From the NCBI RefSeq assembly GCF_964656455.1, contig NC_135716.1, forward strand, positions 107,168,389 to 107,232,388: a stretch of DNA of 64,000 bases, read 5' to 3'. Shown one piece after another: positions 50,705-62,940 of this stretch. This stretch comes from Halichoerus grypus (lineage: Eukaryota; Chordata; Mammalia; Carnivora; Phocidae). The notes under the pieces are model-generated. The model was not told the DNA's origin. It made no database searches and worked only from the letters and a program-made list of their open reading frames with translations. How positions within the stretch are numbered: position 1 is the stretch's first letter; every line of letters starts with the position of its first letter. Position numbers and translations under genes: made by a program.

Positions 50705-50925
50705 ACAAGTAAATAGTATTTACTTGCATCTTCTATATGTTAAGTTCTGCTTTCGGTGCTTTACATTTCTAAATAGCTTTAGAAACACCTCATACCAAGT
50801 AATTTGGTATTATCCCCATTTTACATATAAGGAGCCTAAAGATCAGAGAGATTTATTTAATGACTATCTCAAGTAAGCAGTAGGAGCAGGTTTCAAACCT
50901 GATTCAATTCCACTTACCCCTAATT
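50705..50925 (-). mobile_element. MIR relic
   Basis: TATCCCCATTTTACATATAA...GGAGCCTAAAGATCAGAGAG and CAGGTTTCAAACCTGATTCA match the MIR complement. Confidence 0.75.
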
Positions 50926-50987
50926 TTCCTGTGTAAACAATTTGAGATCTATTGTTTTGTATACTTACTACCCATGACATACCAATA

Positions 50988-51139
50988 TCTAGTATTTTTT
51001 ATATCAGTAATCTCTTAGTTTTATAAAGAAAAAGGAAATCTAGTATTTTTATATCAATAATCTCTTAGTTTTATAAAGAAAAGGGAAATCTAGTATTTCT
51101 TATATCAGTGATCTCTTTGTTTTATAAAGAAAAAGGAAA
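50988..51139. repeat. Minisatellite, three tandem 50-51-bp units
   Basis: The unit starts TCTAGTATTTTTTATATCAG and ends TTTTATAAAGAAAAAGGAAA. Copies span 50988-51038, 51039-51088 and 51089-51139. They differ by a few substitutions and one deleted T. It is not a SINE or LINE part that I recognise. Confidence 0.95.
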
Positions 51140-51267
51140 TATTGTGCAATCATAATTTATGTGGTCCAATTTTTAAGGCTTTAAGGCCAATATTCAAAAC
51201 ATATCTTAAATAAGACATCGACTGAAGAGTTCCATGCCAATATATAGTAATGACTAGTGTTTCTCAG

Positions 51268-51456
51268 TTTTTTTTTGTTTAAAATTTTATTTATTTGAGA
51301 GAGAGAAAGAGAGAAAGAGAGAGCACGAGGGGACAGAGGGAGAAGCAGACTCCCCTGCCTAGCAGGGAACCCGACTTGGAGTTCGATCCCAGGACCCTGG
51401 GATCATGACCTGAGCCAAAGGCAAACTCTTAACCGACTGAGCCACCCAGGTGCCCC
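51268..51456 (-). mobile_element. Can-SINE, antisense, in DPYD intron 10
   Basis: T-run, AAAATTTTATTTATTTGAGA, GA-rich stretch, and head complement ending GAGCCACCCAGGTGCCCC. No clean duplication was found. Confidence 0.93.
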
Positions 51457-51760
51457 ATGTTTTTGTTTTGTTTTTTTAATTATCCCTCTAGGGAATCTTT
51501 TTAAACTTTTTTTCCTAAATAACCCGCCCTCCCCCCACCACCACACACACAAATACACTGTAATTTTATACTACAGATACCCTGTATGTTTGTTTATATA
51601 TTACTGCTGTTATGGGGGGGTCACAAATTATTATGACATCTAAGATTCTTTGCTTCCTCAAGAATCAGTTTTTGCTCCCTTATGGATGATATTACGCTCA
51701 TTGAGAATGGATGGTGTAGACCAACTAAGTTAAGAGTTAGTCAGCTGTTGTCTAGGAAGA

Positions 51761-51945
51761 CAGTGGTCCACAAATTGTCATTTCTAAACCAGCAGCATAG
51801 CATCACTTAGGGATTTGTTAGAAATGCAAATCCTCAGGCCTTATCCAATCCTATAGAACTAGAAATTCTGGGGGTGGGTCCATGCAATCTGTTTTAACAA
51901 GCCCTCTAGCTGATTCTGATCCATGCCAAAGTTTGGAACCACTAA
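51761..51945 (-). mobile_element. MER5A-like hAT DNA transposon, nearly complete
   Basis: It begins CAGTGGTCCACAAATTGTC and ends AAGTTTGGAACCACT, an imperfect terminal inverted repeat pair. Inside, TTGTTAGAAATGCAAATCCT and ACAAGCCCTCTAGCTGATTC are complementary to the MER5A body. About 185 bp, the usual full length. Confidence 0.88.
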
Positions 51946-52962
51946 TTATGGACAGAGTGCTGAGAGGTGGGTTTATGGCTTGATCACAGCATTGAGCAGG
52001 TCACTTTATGAGTCCGTTTTTCCATCTTGATGTTGCCCATGCCCAGACAACTCCTGGTTTGGAGCCTTACACATACAACCTTCTCAACCTCACTTGTCAG
52101 GGTCCTACTGAGAACCCACCTATCTTCCATGAGGGAGGGAAAGAATGAGACGATACCCCCTCAACCTCTCCAGTAGTGCATTTTTTTGAAAAAGACTACT
52201 CAACATACTACTTAGGGTTATATTCCCCCAAAAAACAGTAAATGGAAAAAGTAAATAGATATGTAAATATTAACATTCTGTCTTGATAGGCATCCCATTA
52301 TGAGCATGAAAACAAAAACGAGGGTGTCCCATTTTATAACAGAATAAAGGAAGTAATAGATGTGGAAGAACTGGAAATTTGTCAAGAACATACTTGTTTC
52401 TCTTCCTTAAATTTCTCATTTGCATTTTTATGAAAGTAAGATTGTTATTTATTTCTTGATTCCACAGTTTCTCAGTCTTTTTTTCTCCTACCTACCATTT
52501 TAATCACGTACTTGCCGAGATTGGCTCACCCACTTTATTGACTTATTTCCAGTTTAGATACATGCAACCCAGTAATAATCAGAAGTATTTATTTTCATAC
52601 ATAGCATGACTTAGAAAAGAACTTAACCTACAGAAATGAAAGCATATGGAAAACCGGGCTGCTATAGCCGAAACCTTATTCGCCACCAACCGCAGGGCAT
52701 GCAGTCCCTAGAACTTGAGAAATATCTTGTGATGCCATGCTCTATAAACTTCCACATGACAACTCCAATCGATTTAAGACTCCCCTGAGTCAGTGATTTG
52801 CAAAATGTAAATAGCTAATAACTGAACCTCAGATTTGGTGAAAGAAAAGGCTTCATGTTGATTTAACCATCATAAGCTGTGTCATGTATAACTGAATTAA
52901 AAACCAAACATTCAATGGAGAAGAAACATTTTCAAGTTTTTCTGTCTTCTGTTTTGTTTTAG
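51946..52962. other. Intron 10 end, no element named
   Basis: No transposon or extra exon was recognised. A small patch with four CpGs lies at 52654-52700, in otherwise CpG-poor sequence. The pyrimidine tract of the exon 11 acceptor occupies 52935-52960. Confidence 0.5.
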
Positions 52963-53173
52963 GTGGAGCTTGCTAAGGAAAAAAAGTGTGAATTCTTGCC
53001 TTTCCTGTCCCCACGGAAGGTTATATTGAAAGAAGGGAGAATTGTCGCCATGCAATTTGTTCGGACAGAGCAAGATGAAACTGGAAACTGGCACGAACAT
53101 GAAGATGAGATAGTCCGTCTGAAAGCCGATGTGGTCATCAGTGCCTTTGGTTCAGTTCTGAGTGATCCTACAG
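52963..53173 (+). CDS. DPYD: DPYD exon 11 (end of the NADPH domain, residues 377-447)
   Basis: This exon follows a strong pyrimidine-rich acceptor (TCTGTTTTGTTTTAG|) and ends CCT ACA G|GTAGAG, phase 1. It is 211 nt, as in human exon 11. It encodes [20 protein letters not shown] at the start and [16 protein letters not shown] at the end. A437-F438-G439 (53143-53151), a known NADP contact, is conserved. Changes from human as I remember it cluster in the surface loop at residues 418-428 ([11 protein letters not shown]) and at 377, 383, 398, 400 and 446, about 10 of 70. The remaining FAD part, FMN domain and C-terminal iron-sulfur domain must be encoded downstream of this window. Exon 12 was not seen before 64000. 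Confidence 0.97.
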
Positions 53174-53215
53174 GTAGAGTATCCGGAGCTGAAATGTGTT
53201 AGGCAATTGTCTGTT

Positions 53216-54830
53216 ATTTTAGTGCCATAATAGATTCCAGTTTTCAGGGAATTGTTTTTCACTTTAACATTCATTTTCTTCTTCTAGTATGAAATCCAAG
53301 CAATTTTGATTTAAAAGGCTTAGAAATGACATTTAATGCTTATACAGAATTATTTTTAAAGTGGTGGGAATTGAAAATAACATTAATCTTTCTCTTAAGC
53401 TGATAATCAAAATACATATTCTATTTTGCAATAACATTTGCCTGTTTCCTCTATAAGAAAGGCTTTTTCTTCAATTAGACCTCGAGTAAGAAAATGTGAC
53501 AGAGAAGTTATAACAGCCAATCTTCAATCATTCAGACAAATTAAGACCTAATGAATAGGCAAAAATAGAATTCAGGTGTACTGCTATCCTCATGCCAAAC
53601 CATCACTAAAAACATCAAAATTATCAAATTAGAAAGTTTGAACTCCTCTTATTTCATCTGGATGGCATAAATGGACATGCTAAGGAAGAACAAAATGCTT
53701 TTTAAAAAAGGATAAAAAAGGAAAATGTTTTATGTAATATTCCAACTGAGTAATAAGTTAATCAATTAAGGCTATTGTATGGTATATTTTCACCACACTC
53801 ATTGTTTTTGTGAGTCGTTGTAGATGAAAGCTTAGGTACCTATGCGTCTTCATTTTGCAAATTCTTTACCTTTTAATACACACTGTTGAAATGATGATTA
53901 ACTCTTATTTACTGAAGGAAAATAAAAGACATTTCTCCAAGTCAGCGATTCATTATGAATAACAATAATAACAAAAAATCGAGACCTGACAATTCCTATG
54001 ACTCCCTACTATATCCATGCTAAAATTATATTTTGTGTGTGAAATAAAATTACATTTTGCATCTGAAAAATGCAAACGTGCATTTTTATGCAACAGATAA
54101 GTAAAAAATTCAACCAGTCATCAGGATATTTTATCTGCAGGACATCAAACATCTTGATATTTGGAAACATCCAGATGTTTAATGTCATCAAGATAAATGT
54201 TTTCAAATAGCTGGATGATGGCCTGAATTTGTCACTTTTCATCTAGATGTTTATGTGATATGTAGACACAGTCACAGTGTGGTTTGTTTATTCATTAACT
54301 GGGTTCAGGAAGAAAAAACAAAGAACAACACGTAAATTGCATTCTACCCTCTAAAAAAAATCATACTGTTCTTACTACTCGGCACAGCACCAGAAACTGA
54401 GTAAAAAGTTGAATCATAATTAACTAGCAATTCTGTTGATGATTCACTTATCAAGAACTAATTTACCTTACCCATCTAAATTTATGTTTCATGTGACATC
54501 TCTAATATTAAGAAAAAAGTATTTTTTCCTAAACAGACCTAAGTTGTTGTAACTCAGATCATAGAAAACAGCTTTCGCAAAACTTAGGCTCATGTGTGTG
54601 AAAAGAGAAAGATTTAACTTAATATTTAAAATATGAAGTACAAGAAAGTTTGATCTAGTCATGTTTATTTGACAAAGTCATTCCTGAATGCATTTATGTA
54701 TTTTACTTCTGCACATTTCTTCCAGTGTTTAACACATACTAACCATATACATTTAGACAAACCAAGGAAAAATGTTCCTTTGCTTTCCTTTTTTTCCCTC
54801 CTCCTCTTGACTTGAAATAACAGAGTGCTT
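53216..54830. other. Intron 11 start, no gene; palindromic patch
   Basis: AT-rich sequence without named repeats. It contains the nested palindromes at 54151-54194 and a 77-codon open frame on the - strand at 54009-54242 with no recognisable domain. Confidence 0.45.
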
Positions 54831-54844
54831 GAAAAATTATTCTT

Positions 54845-55042
54845 GGGGCGCCTGGGCGGCTCAGTCATTAAGAGTCTGCCTTCGGCTCAGGTCATGGTCC
54901 CAGGGTCCTGGGATCGAGCCCCGCATCGGGCTCCCTGCTCGGCGGGAAGCCTGCTTCTCCCTCTCCCACTCCCCCTGCTTGTGTTCCCTCTCTCGCTGTG
55001 TCTCTCTCTGTCAAATAAATAAAATCTAAAAAAGAAAAAAAG
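54845..55042 (+). mobile_element. Can-SINE, sense, young-looking
   Basis: GGGGCGCCTGGGCGGCTCAG head and GTCAAATAAATAAAATCTAA tail. The flanks are AAAAATTATTCTT (54832-54844) and the near-identical AAAAATTATCCTT after the tail. Confidence 0.95.
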
Positions 55043-55704
55043 AAAAAATTATCCTTAAATAGAATTCCTTGCTTTTCCAAGGCCTTTCAATGTTTGCATT
55101 AAGAAGAATCCTACTTTCCAAGTGAGAGGAAAGCTGGGAGAACTGGAAGGTGAAATAGCTTGCATGCCTCCCCTCTAAATGTGGTCAGTACTGGTTTTTG
55201 AATGGAAAACATTAAAGTAAGGGGGGAAGGGAATCAATCATTGTTAGAATTTTACCAAGAAGATCTTACCCAATTGTCATTTAAAATTTTTTTTTTAAAT
55301 AATTTCAAAGTCAGCAGGTTTTCATATGCACACACATATTAGCTATAGTGAAAATCAGTTTATAGGAAGGAAGTTGTCCATTTAGGTCCAAAGAGAAACT
55401 GTTCACATCTCCCTCTTCGATCTTGAATCTTGTTCCATCTTGATACCTATGTGATGCAATTTATGTGTGACACTTTTGTGATCATCACATATGTGATACT
55501 ATGTGATTTAATATATTTATCTATAGCCCCTTTCTTAAACCGTCCACCTGCATTTCTACCCCACCCCCCCATCCCCGCTTGCCTCCTTCCCAACCTCGCT
55601 TTGCACAGGCTCCGATGAACTGCATGCCGAACTCCATGACATTTTCTCAGTCCTCATTCTATTTTCTGCATTTGACAATGTTAAATATTTCTTTCTGTTT
55701 GAAA

Positions 55705-55850
55705 TGCTCTCTCTAAGTCACTTAACCTTTCTGAGCCTCAGCTTCTTCCTCTGTAAAAAAAACAAGCATAATAAAACCTTCTCCCCCTACCTTTCAGGAC
55801 TGTTGTCAGAATTAAAATGAAGTAACATGAAAGTGCTTTGGAAATGTAAC
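55705..55850 (+). mobile_element. MIR relic
   Basis: AAGTCACTTAACCTTTCTGA...GCCTCAGCTTCTTCCTCTGT...GACTGTTGTCAGAATTAAAA matches the MIR core. Confidence 0.78.
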
Positions 55851-56219
55851 ACATTATTACTGTTTATGGCACTCCCATTTTCTTGTTTTTTTTTTTTTTG
55901 TTTTCCTTTTAACTATTCCTCTTCTGAGCCTATCACTGAGTACTTTTCCTCCTCTAGCTTATTACTTTTTAGTACTTTCCCAAGTTCAGACTTTACCTAT
56001 TTTCTCTTAATATATTTATTCCTTCAGGGAACTGATCACTTCATTAATTCATTTATTATTCATACACACATCCATTCCTGTAAGAAAGACTTAATAAACA
56101 ATTTCTGTGTGCCAGGTCGAGGCTAGACTTACAGTAGACACTCTTTCACTTCTGTGTAACTGGCTCCAAAATCGCTTTCTCCACTCCATGTCTCAGAAGA
56201 CCTTTCATCCTTCGTTATA

Positions 56220-56470
56220 TGCCATGCATGTAACGGACATTTACTGAGTATCTAATGAATGCCAGGTACTAAGTTGTATTCTGGAGAGTACGAAGATGAA
56301 TGAACTATTCCTTCTACTTAAAAACCTCACAGACTGGGGCAGGGGGCAGACTTTTAAACAAATAATTGTTTTACCAAGTGAGGAATGATGCATTTAGAGA
56401 CATGTACAAAGTGAGGAAGGATCACCTCATGAGGTTTCCCTAAGGCAATTGTGCCTCCACTTTGCTATTA
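56220..56470 (-). mobile_element. LINE-2 relic
   Basis: ACATTTACTGAGTATCTAAT...GAATGCCAGGTACTAAG and CTACTTAAAAACCTCACAGA resemble the complement of the L2 3' end. Confidence 0.6.
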
Positions 56471-56474
56471 TTTA

Positions 56475-58475
56475 AATGGTGCTGTAGTTCTCCCATCACT
56501 AAAGTTCAAAATGCTATCCCAGATTCAAATATCTAATTCCAGTTTTTCTTTTCATTAAATTCACCAATATTACCCTATACTGTAGGATGAAGCCCTGCTC
56601 TTTGCACTTGAGAACTTCGGCAAATGGCTTTATATATACATAGTATCCAGCTTTATTTCCCACTCTTCCCTATAGGATTATTCCTCCCAGTATCTTCTCA
56701 CAGATGGATTCCATACTGGTAATTCAGAAACTCCTTGGTGAAGGTATTATATAAAATATTCTGAAGAATTCAAAGAATGAAATAAACTTGACAGAGTACA
56801 TATAAAGAATGGTGATAACATATTCTCAGCATTCTCTGATTACAGTATTTTAAATGAAAATACTTCTAGCATCTCAGTTATATCAATAACATATATTTAT
56901 AAAGGTAACCTAAATTGGAAAATTTCAAGGAAATTAAGCTTTTAATCTCAGGGTTTTTTCCCGCATATACTGCGTTACTTTTGCAAGTCCTTTAATTTGT
57001 GTGTCTCACAAAGAATATAAAATAACTTTACTTAGTATTAAGCACCCAATATATCTGTAATAAATACTTCCCGTTGTAAAAATGGTGAATGCCTCAAAGC
57101 TTATAAAAATATATCAAATTTATAAAACAAATAATGGATAATATCCTTGGATTACAGTTGCTAATTATTTCATTGCTACCAAAGCTAATAACATTTATGA
57201 GTGATCATCATTGTTTTATCTAATTCTATTTTATTTCTATTTCATTTTTTGGGTTGTAGCAGTGAGTGGAAAATAGGAACAAAAGACTCTGTATTCCACA
57301 TCCCTCTGCATGGAATATATATGTGCTTATTAGGAGCACAATTTAATTGAATCCTTCATTAACTACTGTCCCAAATTCTAAAGGCAATGTGGTGTTTGAT
57401 TTCTAATTTGATTGAGATAATAAAGTCTCAGCCTTATTTGATATCTTTCTGTGAAAAACTAAGAGTGGTTCCACCTTTTAAAAATTCTCATCCATTCTAA
57501 GTATGTAAGATTCCAAATCACATTAAATTGGGATTTTATTGTTCAAGACTGATTTTAAAGGCTGTCAGTAAATTAAGCACAAGCTACCTCTACTGGCATT
57601 TCTAGTCCACAAACATCGCCCTTCAGTGGAAATTTTAAAACATTTATTTATTTCAACAATATGTATTTTGTGATACATAAAGTCTCCTCTTCTGCTAAAC
57701 ACCAATGTCAATGTTTATTGAATTGAATTTTCTCTTTTTTTGTTTGTTTGGACAATCTCAGATTTAAGAGACTCCTTGCTTATTCTAAGTTTATCTTCCC
57801 TTCTCTTTCTGCTTGGAACCAAATGGCCGGTTGTGAAAGTGTGCATATCTTCTCTGTTAGTTTGGAATTGATGAGGATAATGGTTACCATTTTCACCAAC
57901 CTCACAGCTTCATTTTTCCAATAGAGTTAATAATAACAGTTGGCTTTGTCCTCACCTTCCCAGCAGATCTAGATGACATAATTTTATGTGGCTTTGAATA
58001 TGCTTCCACAGAACTGAAGGAAGGCACCCTAGCCCATGCCATGACCTCTGTGCCCCTGCCTAGAGGACTGCACCACAGCTGTCCTCTCATTTTTTTGAAA
58101 TGTTGACTTTAAAAAGAGCTGTGTGCTTTGATCTTCCAGAACTTACTGCAATTTATCTTCCAATTAGATTGTAAAGCCCCAAAACACAAAGATCGTACCT
58201 TTATAAGTTGTAGTCCCAATAGCAGCCAACATATTAGTATGCCTGTAGTAGATGGATAATATATAGTTGTGTATTTGACTTGACTTGATCCATGTTAAGA
58301 TATTAATTTTACTACACCTATTTGTCATTTTTTCCTACTATGGGGCCAGTTTGGTTTCTTTTTTTAGAAAATATAAAAGTTAGAAACAGTTCTGTTTTTC
58401 TATTGCTATTGATTTTTTTTTTTTCTGTTTTGGCATAAAATGTTGCATTCTTTATAATCCGATAAATATTACACT
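56475..58475. other. Intron 11 sequence, no gene
   Basis: No exon was seen. Possible decayed L2 sequence occurs at 56475-56700 and near 58160-58260, too diverged to assign firmly. Confidence 0.4.
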
Positions 58476-58479
58476 AATT

Positions 58480-58700
58480 AGAGGCCGTCTGGTGTAGCAG
58501 CTTAGAGCAGGGGTTCTGGAGCCAGGCTGCCCGGCTGGAAACCTGGCTCCCTTAGTCTCTTTGTACTTCATGGTCTTTATCTTTTAAGGGGGCTGATGTA
58601 GTATCTACCTTCTCGAGTTATTTTAAGAATAAATTAATAATATATGTAAGGCACTTAAATATATTTCGGGCACATAGTAGCATCTCCTAGATGTTACTAT
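58480..58700 (+). mobile_element. MIR, including the tRNA-like head
   Basis: GTCTGGTGTAGCAGCTTAGA...GGGGTTCTGGAGCCAGGCTG...CCCGGCTGGAAACCTGGCTC begins with the tRNA-derived promoter part. The body ends AGGCACTTAAATATATTTCG...GGCACATAGTAGCAT. It is one of the best-preserved MIRs here. Confidence 0.85.
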
Positions 58701-59068
58701 CCTTATGTAACAAAACGTATTTTAATAATTAAATTGAGTTATATTACACCCTTGTGATAGTATGAATGTTGTCTAGGAATAAAAGCATTTGAAAATCAGG
58801 ACTTCATCTGGGAACTTGCAGGTTCTGTGGACATGTCTTTGTAAATAAGCAAGGCATGTGCTTTTACACTTACGATTTTTTAAATATGAAAAAGTTTCAT
58901 ATATTTGGTTAGTTTTTTGCAGAAAAAGATTATACAGTTTGTAACTGTATCATCATTTTAAAAACGTTTTATTATCAATTCTAATGTTTTCCATACCATC
59001 AAAGGGAATGACATTTTCTTTCAATTAATTTTTAGTAGTTAGAAATCTCCATTTTGAGGTTCTGCAGA

Positions 59069-59282
59069 TCATTTATTTATTTATTTATTTTAGATTTATT
59101 TATGCATTTTAGAAAGAGAACACAAGTGGGAGGGGCTGGGAGAGGGAGAAAGGATCTCAAGCAGACTCTGTGCTGAGTGCAGAGCCCGACACGGGACTCA
59201 ATCTCAGGACCCTGAGATCATGCATGACCTGAGCCAAAATGAAGAGTCAGACACTTAAGTGACTGCACCACCCAGGTGCCCC
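59069..59282 (-). mobile_element. Can-SINE, antisense, diverged long form
   Basis: (TTTA)n tail complement, then GAACACAAGTGGGAGGGG...GCAGAGCCCGACACGGGACT...CACCACCCAGGTGCCCC. CATGCATGACC shows a 4-bp duplication (CATG). Confidence 0.93.
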
Positions 59283-60779
59283 TAAATTAGGTATTTAAAG
59301 AGCAAAGGATTTTTAATAACTTTTTTCCTCTTAAAAATGGTGAAATTGGGCCAGTTTTTCGTTTGCTTAGTTTTTTGATTGATCATTGTTACTTTTAAGA
59401 AGGAGGGAGAGAAGCACTTTTGAGGATACTAAGTTTGAGTTTTAAGTGTTTGAAAATTATGGGATGATACAATAAGATTAAAAACCTATGTTTTTGGAAG
59501 GAAGAGATAGGATGAATGGTGGCAGTGAAGCTGATTCAGCATAGTGCTTACATGGCACTGCTCCGGAGAGCAAAGGACAAAGTGAGTGAACTCTGTAGGT
59601 ATAGCAAGGAATGTGTGGCCCTTCTAGGAAAGGAGTTTATATACTTCACCCAGTGCCTACATTTTCTTTCTATTCATGTGGCTAGAAATAACAAGAAAAC
59701 ACAAAGCCTAGTTTTCTGAATCTCTAGTGAAACCCTCAGAAACCAACTCCCTTGATGCCGTTAATTGCAATTAGTTTCATAAAGGGAGTGTTTTTTGGGG
59801 AAAAAGATTTTAAAATCACTTACCAGTTCCTTTTATTGGAAATCTCTCAGAAAAGTTTTTTAAAACCTCATGGGGTAAATCAAAGATTCGTGTGTAGCTT
59901 TGATTCAGTTGCCCCCCTACTGAGAAAAAGTGCAGGCTGTGGGTTAATGTGCCTTATCCTGGCCTAAGTCAGAGCTAGAAATTGCCAGTTAGGCAAGAAA
60001 TGGCATGCACGAGACCCTGACAATGCAGACTTCCAGGAATTTTTCAAATGTGTCCATTTTTCCTCAGTTACTTAAGTGTTAAAGAAAATCTAGGAAAAAG
60101 TCTTTAAGTGAGCACTAGATGAGCCTGGTAATAATAGTTACCTATACTTTAAAAGACATAGCATCAATATGTTTTACTTGTTTTATTCCTTATTATGACA
60201 ATTCACTGAGGAAGCTGGAAACACTATGCCATTTTAATAACTCCCCCCCCACCTTTAAACTAGTGTCTTCCACTTTTCGAACAATAAAACATCTCCTCCA
60301 GAAGCTACTGGTTGCACTTAGAGATTGAGCAAATTTTCTTTGAACAATTTGTCTACTTTTTGTGGCCTTCAGCTTGCATAATTCCTCTTCTCCCTTACCA
60401 AAAATAAAGAGGAGGGGGAAGGATTGGGTACTGAGTTGAGACTATGCCATACTTGGTAAATTTTCACTGTTGTATGCATTTTTTTTTTAAATAAATAAAT
60501 ACTTGCAACAAAGTTTCAAGGAACAGACTGTGGAATACTGGACTTCATCAGAGACAGGAGAACTTTTTGGTTGATGGCACAAATGTTAGAGGAAGGGGCT
60601 TACTAATGATTAATAGAACTGAGAATGGATGAGATAGAATTGAAAACTAAAGTTGGCACTCCAGTGTAACGTACTGGACATGTTACAGCACAGTAACTTG
60701 CATGGGACTTTTCTTTCTATTTCCCAATGTGCTGGAAGGGACTTCAGAAATCATATATTCTAGTCCCCTCATTTCACAG

Positions 60780-61060
60780 GCTTATTTGTTTAACTAGTAA
60801 CCTCTGATAGCCTGCTATTCCAGGCGCTGAGCTTAGGTTCTAGGGATAAAGTGGTGAAAAGGCCAATGCAAAACCTTGTCTCCAGAAATGCAGTTTAACG
60901 GGGGAGCCGCGCCATGATGATAAATTGTGCTGGAGGAAAGCACAGAACACAGTCTGAGGGTTCAGGGAAGCTTCCTAGAGTAAGTGGGTTGTAAATTGAA
61001 CTTTGAGGGGTATGTGGGAGTTTCCAGGTGGAATGGGGGTGGAAGGGAGGGAGCCCCAGG
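60780..61060 (-). mobile_element. LINE-2 relic
   Basis: CTATTCCAGGCGCTGAGCTT...AGGTTCTAGGGATAAAGTG and GGTTCAGGGAAGCTTCCTAG...TTGAACTTTGAGG are the L2 3' complement. Confidence 0.68.
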
Positions 61061-61279
61061 GAGATTATGCAACTTGCTCAACACCGCACTGTTAGATTAA
61101 GCAGTCATTTTACAGTCATCTTAAAAAGCTATATATATAAAAAAAATCATGTCTTTCGAAAGTTGTCATCAGCCTACTTATTTCATGCATGTTCTCATCT
61201 TTATAAATGAAGGTCTGGATTTTCCATTTTTATTTCTAAAATTGAACTTTTTATTTTATGATTTTTACCATTCATCCTC

Positions 61280-61700
61280 TCATGATTCATCATGCAGCAA
61301 ATATTTCTTAATGTCCAACTATGTTATATGCACTGTCCAAGTGCTATTTACTCAAATATGAGTAAAAGAGAGTCTTTCACTTCAGGGATCCACAGGCTAA
61401 TGGGAGAAACAGGCACGTACATACATACATTGCAACATGATGTGCAAATTTTGAGATCACATTTGGACTGGGTTTTGGAGCTTCAGTAGGAGTTTCCCTG
61501 TTAGAGGGAATATCATACACAAAAGTGTAAGCTGACAAACGGTTTCATGTGACCAGACAATGGTGAGAAATTCTGCTTAGCTGGAGCAGATGATGTTTGA
61601 TAAAGTAAGGGTGGAACATGGATGGCAGGAAATATGGCTAAAAGCTTATGTGGAGTCAAGAGACTTATATGCTAAACTAGGGATTTTGAATTATATTCTA
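61280..61700 (-). mobile_element. LINE-2 relic
   Basis: TATATGCACTGTCCAAGTGC, TTCACTTCAGGGATCCACAG...GCTAATGGGAGAAACAGGCA and TTCTGCTTAGCTGGAGCAGA follow the complement of L2. Confidence 0.65.
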
Positions 61701-61754
61701 TAGACATCCACGTGACAAAGGGAAGGTTTAGATATGGGAGAGATCTTTATTGTT

Positions 61755-61951
61755 TTTTTTTTATTTTTATTTTTATTTATTTATTTGACAGAGAGACAGA
61801 GAGAGAGGGAACACAAGCAAGGGGAGTGGGAGAGGGAGAAGCAGGCTTCCTGCTGAGGAGGGAGCCCAATGCAGGGCTCAATCCCAGGACCCTGGGATCA
61901 TGACCTGAGCCAAAGGCAGATGCCTAATGACTGAGCCACCCAGGCGCCCCA
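61755..61951 (-). mobile_element. Can-SINE, antisense, with 14-bp target-site duplication
   Basis: T/TTTA-rich tail complement to GAGCCACCCAGGCGCCCC. AGATCTTTATTGTT is at 61741-61754 and 61952-61965. Confidence 0.96.
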
Positions 61952-62425
61952 AGATCTTTATTGTTAATGAGATAAGACTGATAGGTGCTTGGATTTTGTA
62001 CCATTTGTATATTCTTCAAATAGTTGGGAATTAGAAACCATGAAATCATCTTTGAGGTGGTTCATTTCAGAAGACAAATGTGTTTTCTAGTACTGAGCAC
62101 CTGAATTAGGCAGTTGTTCACTCAATCATGGGTATTATCCCACATTATAGATCCCCTAATGGGAAAGTGCCCCAGTAGGATTGTCAGTCCTAAGGAAGGG
62201 AAAGAACCTGTGCCCAAATGGGCAGCTCCCAAAGCTATAGGCATGACAGAAGTGATTCATGCATGCCTAATTTCTCCTTCTGATTCACAAATTATGATTA
62301 CTAATTTCAGCTTCTTGAGGACAGGTAAGAGACAGAGAGACACCACGAGGGCTATAACAATGATTGTTTCCCCAAATGGAAAGAGGCATCAGGAGTATGA
62401 AAGAAGCATGTTGCTCCATAGGGGC

Positions 62426-62465
62426 AGTAATGTTAAAAAAAAAAAAAAGAAGAAGAAGAAGAAGT
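62426..62465. repeat. Poly(A)/(AAG)n simple repeat
   Basis: A run of 14 A followed by AAG units. The poly-lysine end of the 117-codon open frame at 62114-62467 comes from this. Confidence 0.92.
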
Positions 62466-62754
62466 AGGTAGAACTCCAGAAGAACATTGAGAACAAGACA
62501 TATTTCTTAAATGGAAGAGTCATGATTTGGTCATCTGTCTGATTAAAAAGGTTGCATGTAGAGTATCTAGCATGGTAGTTTGATCAGATGTTCATAATGC
62601 TGATAGCACTCAGGAACACAGCAGATGAAACAGATCTGAGGGAAACGGTGACTTGTTGCATTTGGATTTGCTCACGCATTGAACTGGAAACGGGACTAGA
62701 ACTCAGAAAATAGAGAATGATTGAAAACAGACATTGGAAATCATTACATATCAT

Positions 62755-62830
62755 TTGTCTTGTTTTTTCACTGTCATAACCCAGTACCTAGCACAGTGCT
62801 ACTCACTGATTGAATTAAAGAATGAAAGCT
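62755..62830 (+). mobile_element. LINE-2 3' end relic
   Basis: CCCAGTACCTAGCACAGTGC...TGATTGAATTAAAGAATGAA is an L2 terminus. Confidence 0.65.
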
Positions 62831-62940
62831 GTCATAGCCTGTAGTTTGGATAATACCTTCTTAAAAGTATGATAAGAGAGGATATGTGGCATTTCTTCTG
62901 GAATTCCAGAAACATCTCATTTACCACATTATGAAGGGGA

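Noticed and set aside
62114..62467. 117-codon frame ending in poly-lysine, suggestive of a processed retrocopy with a poly(A) tail
   Set aside because: No parent gene was recognised, there is no target duplication, and the A-run passes into an AAG repeat rather than ending an mRNA-like sequence.
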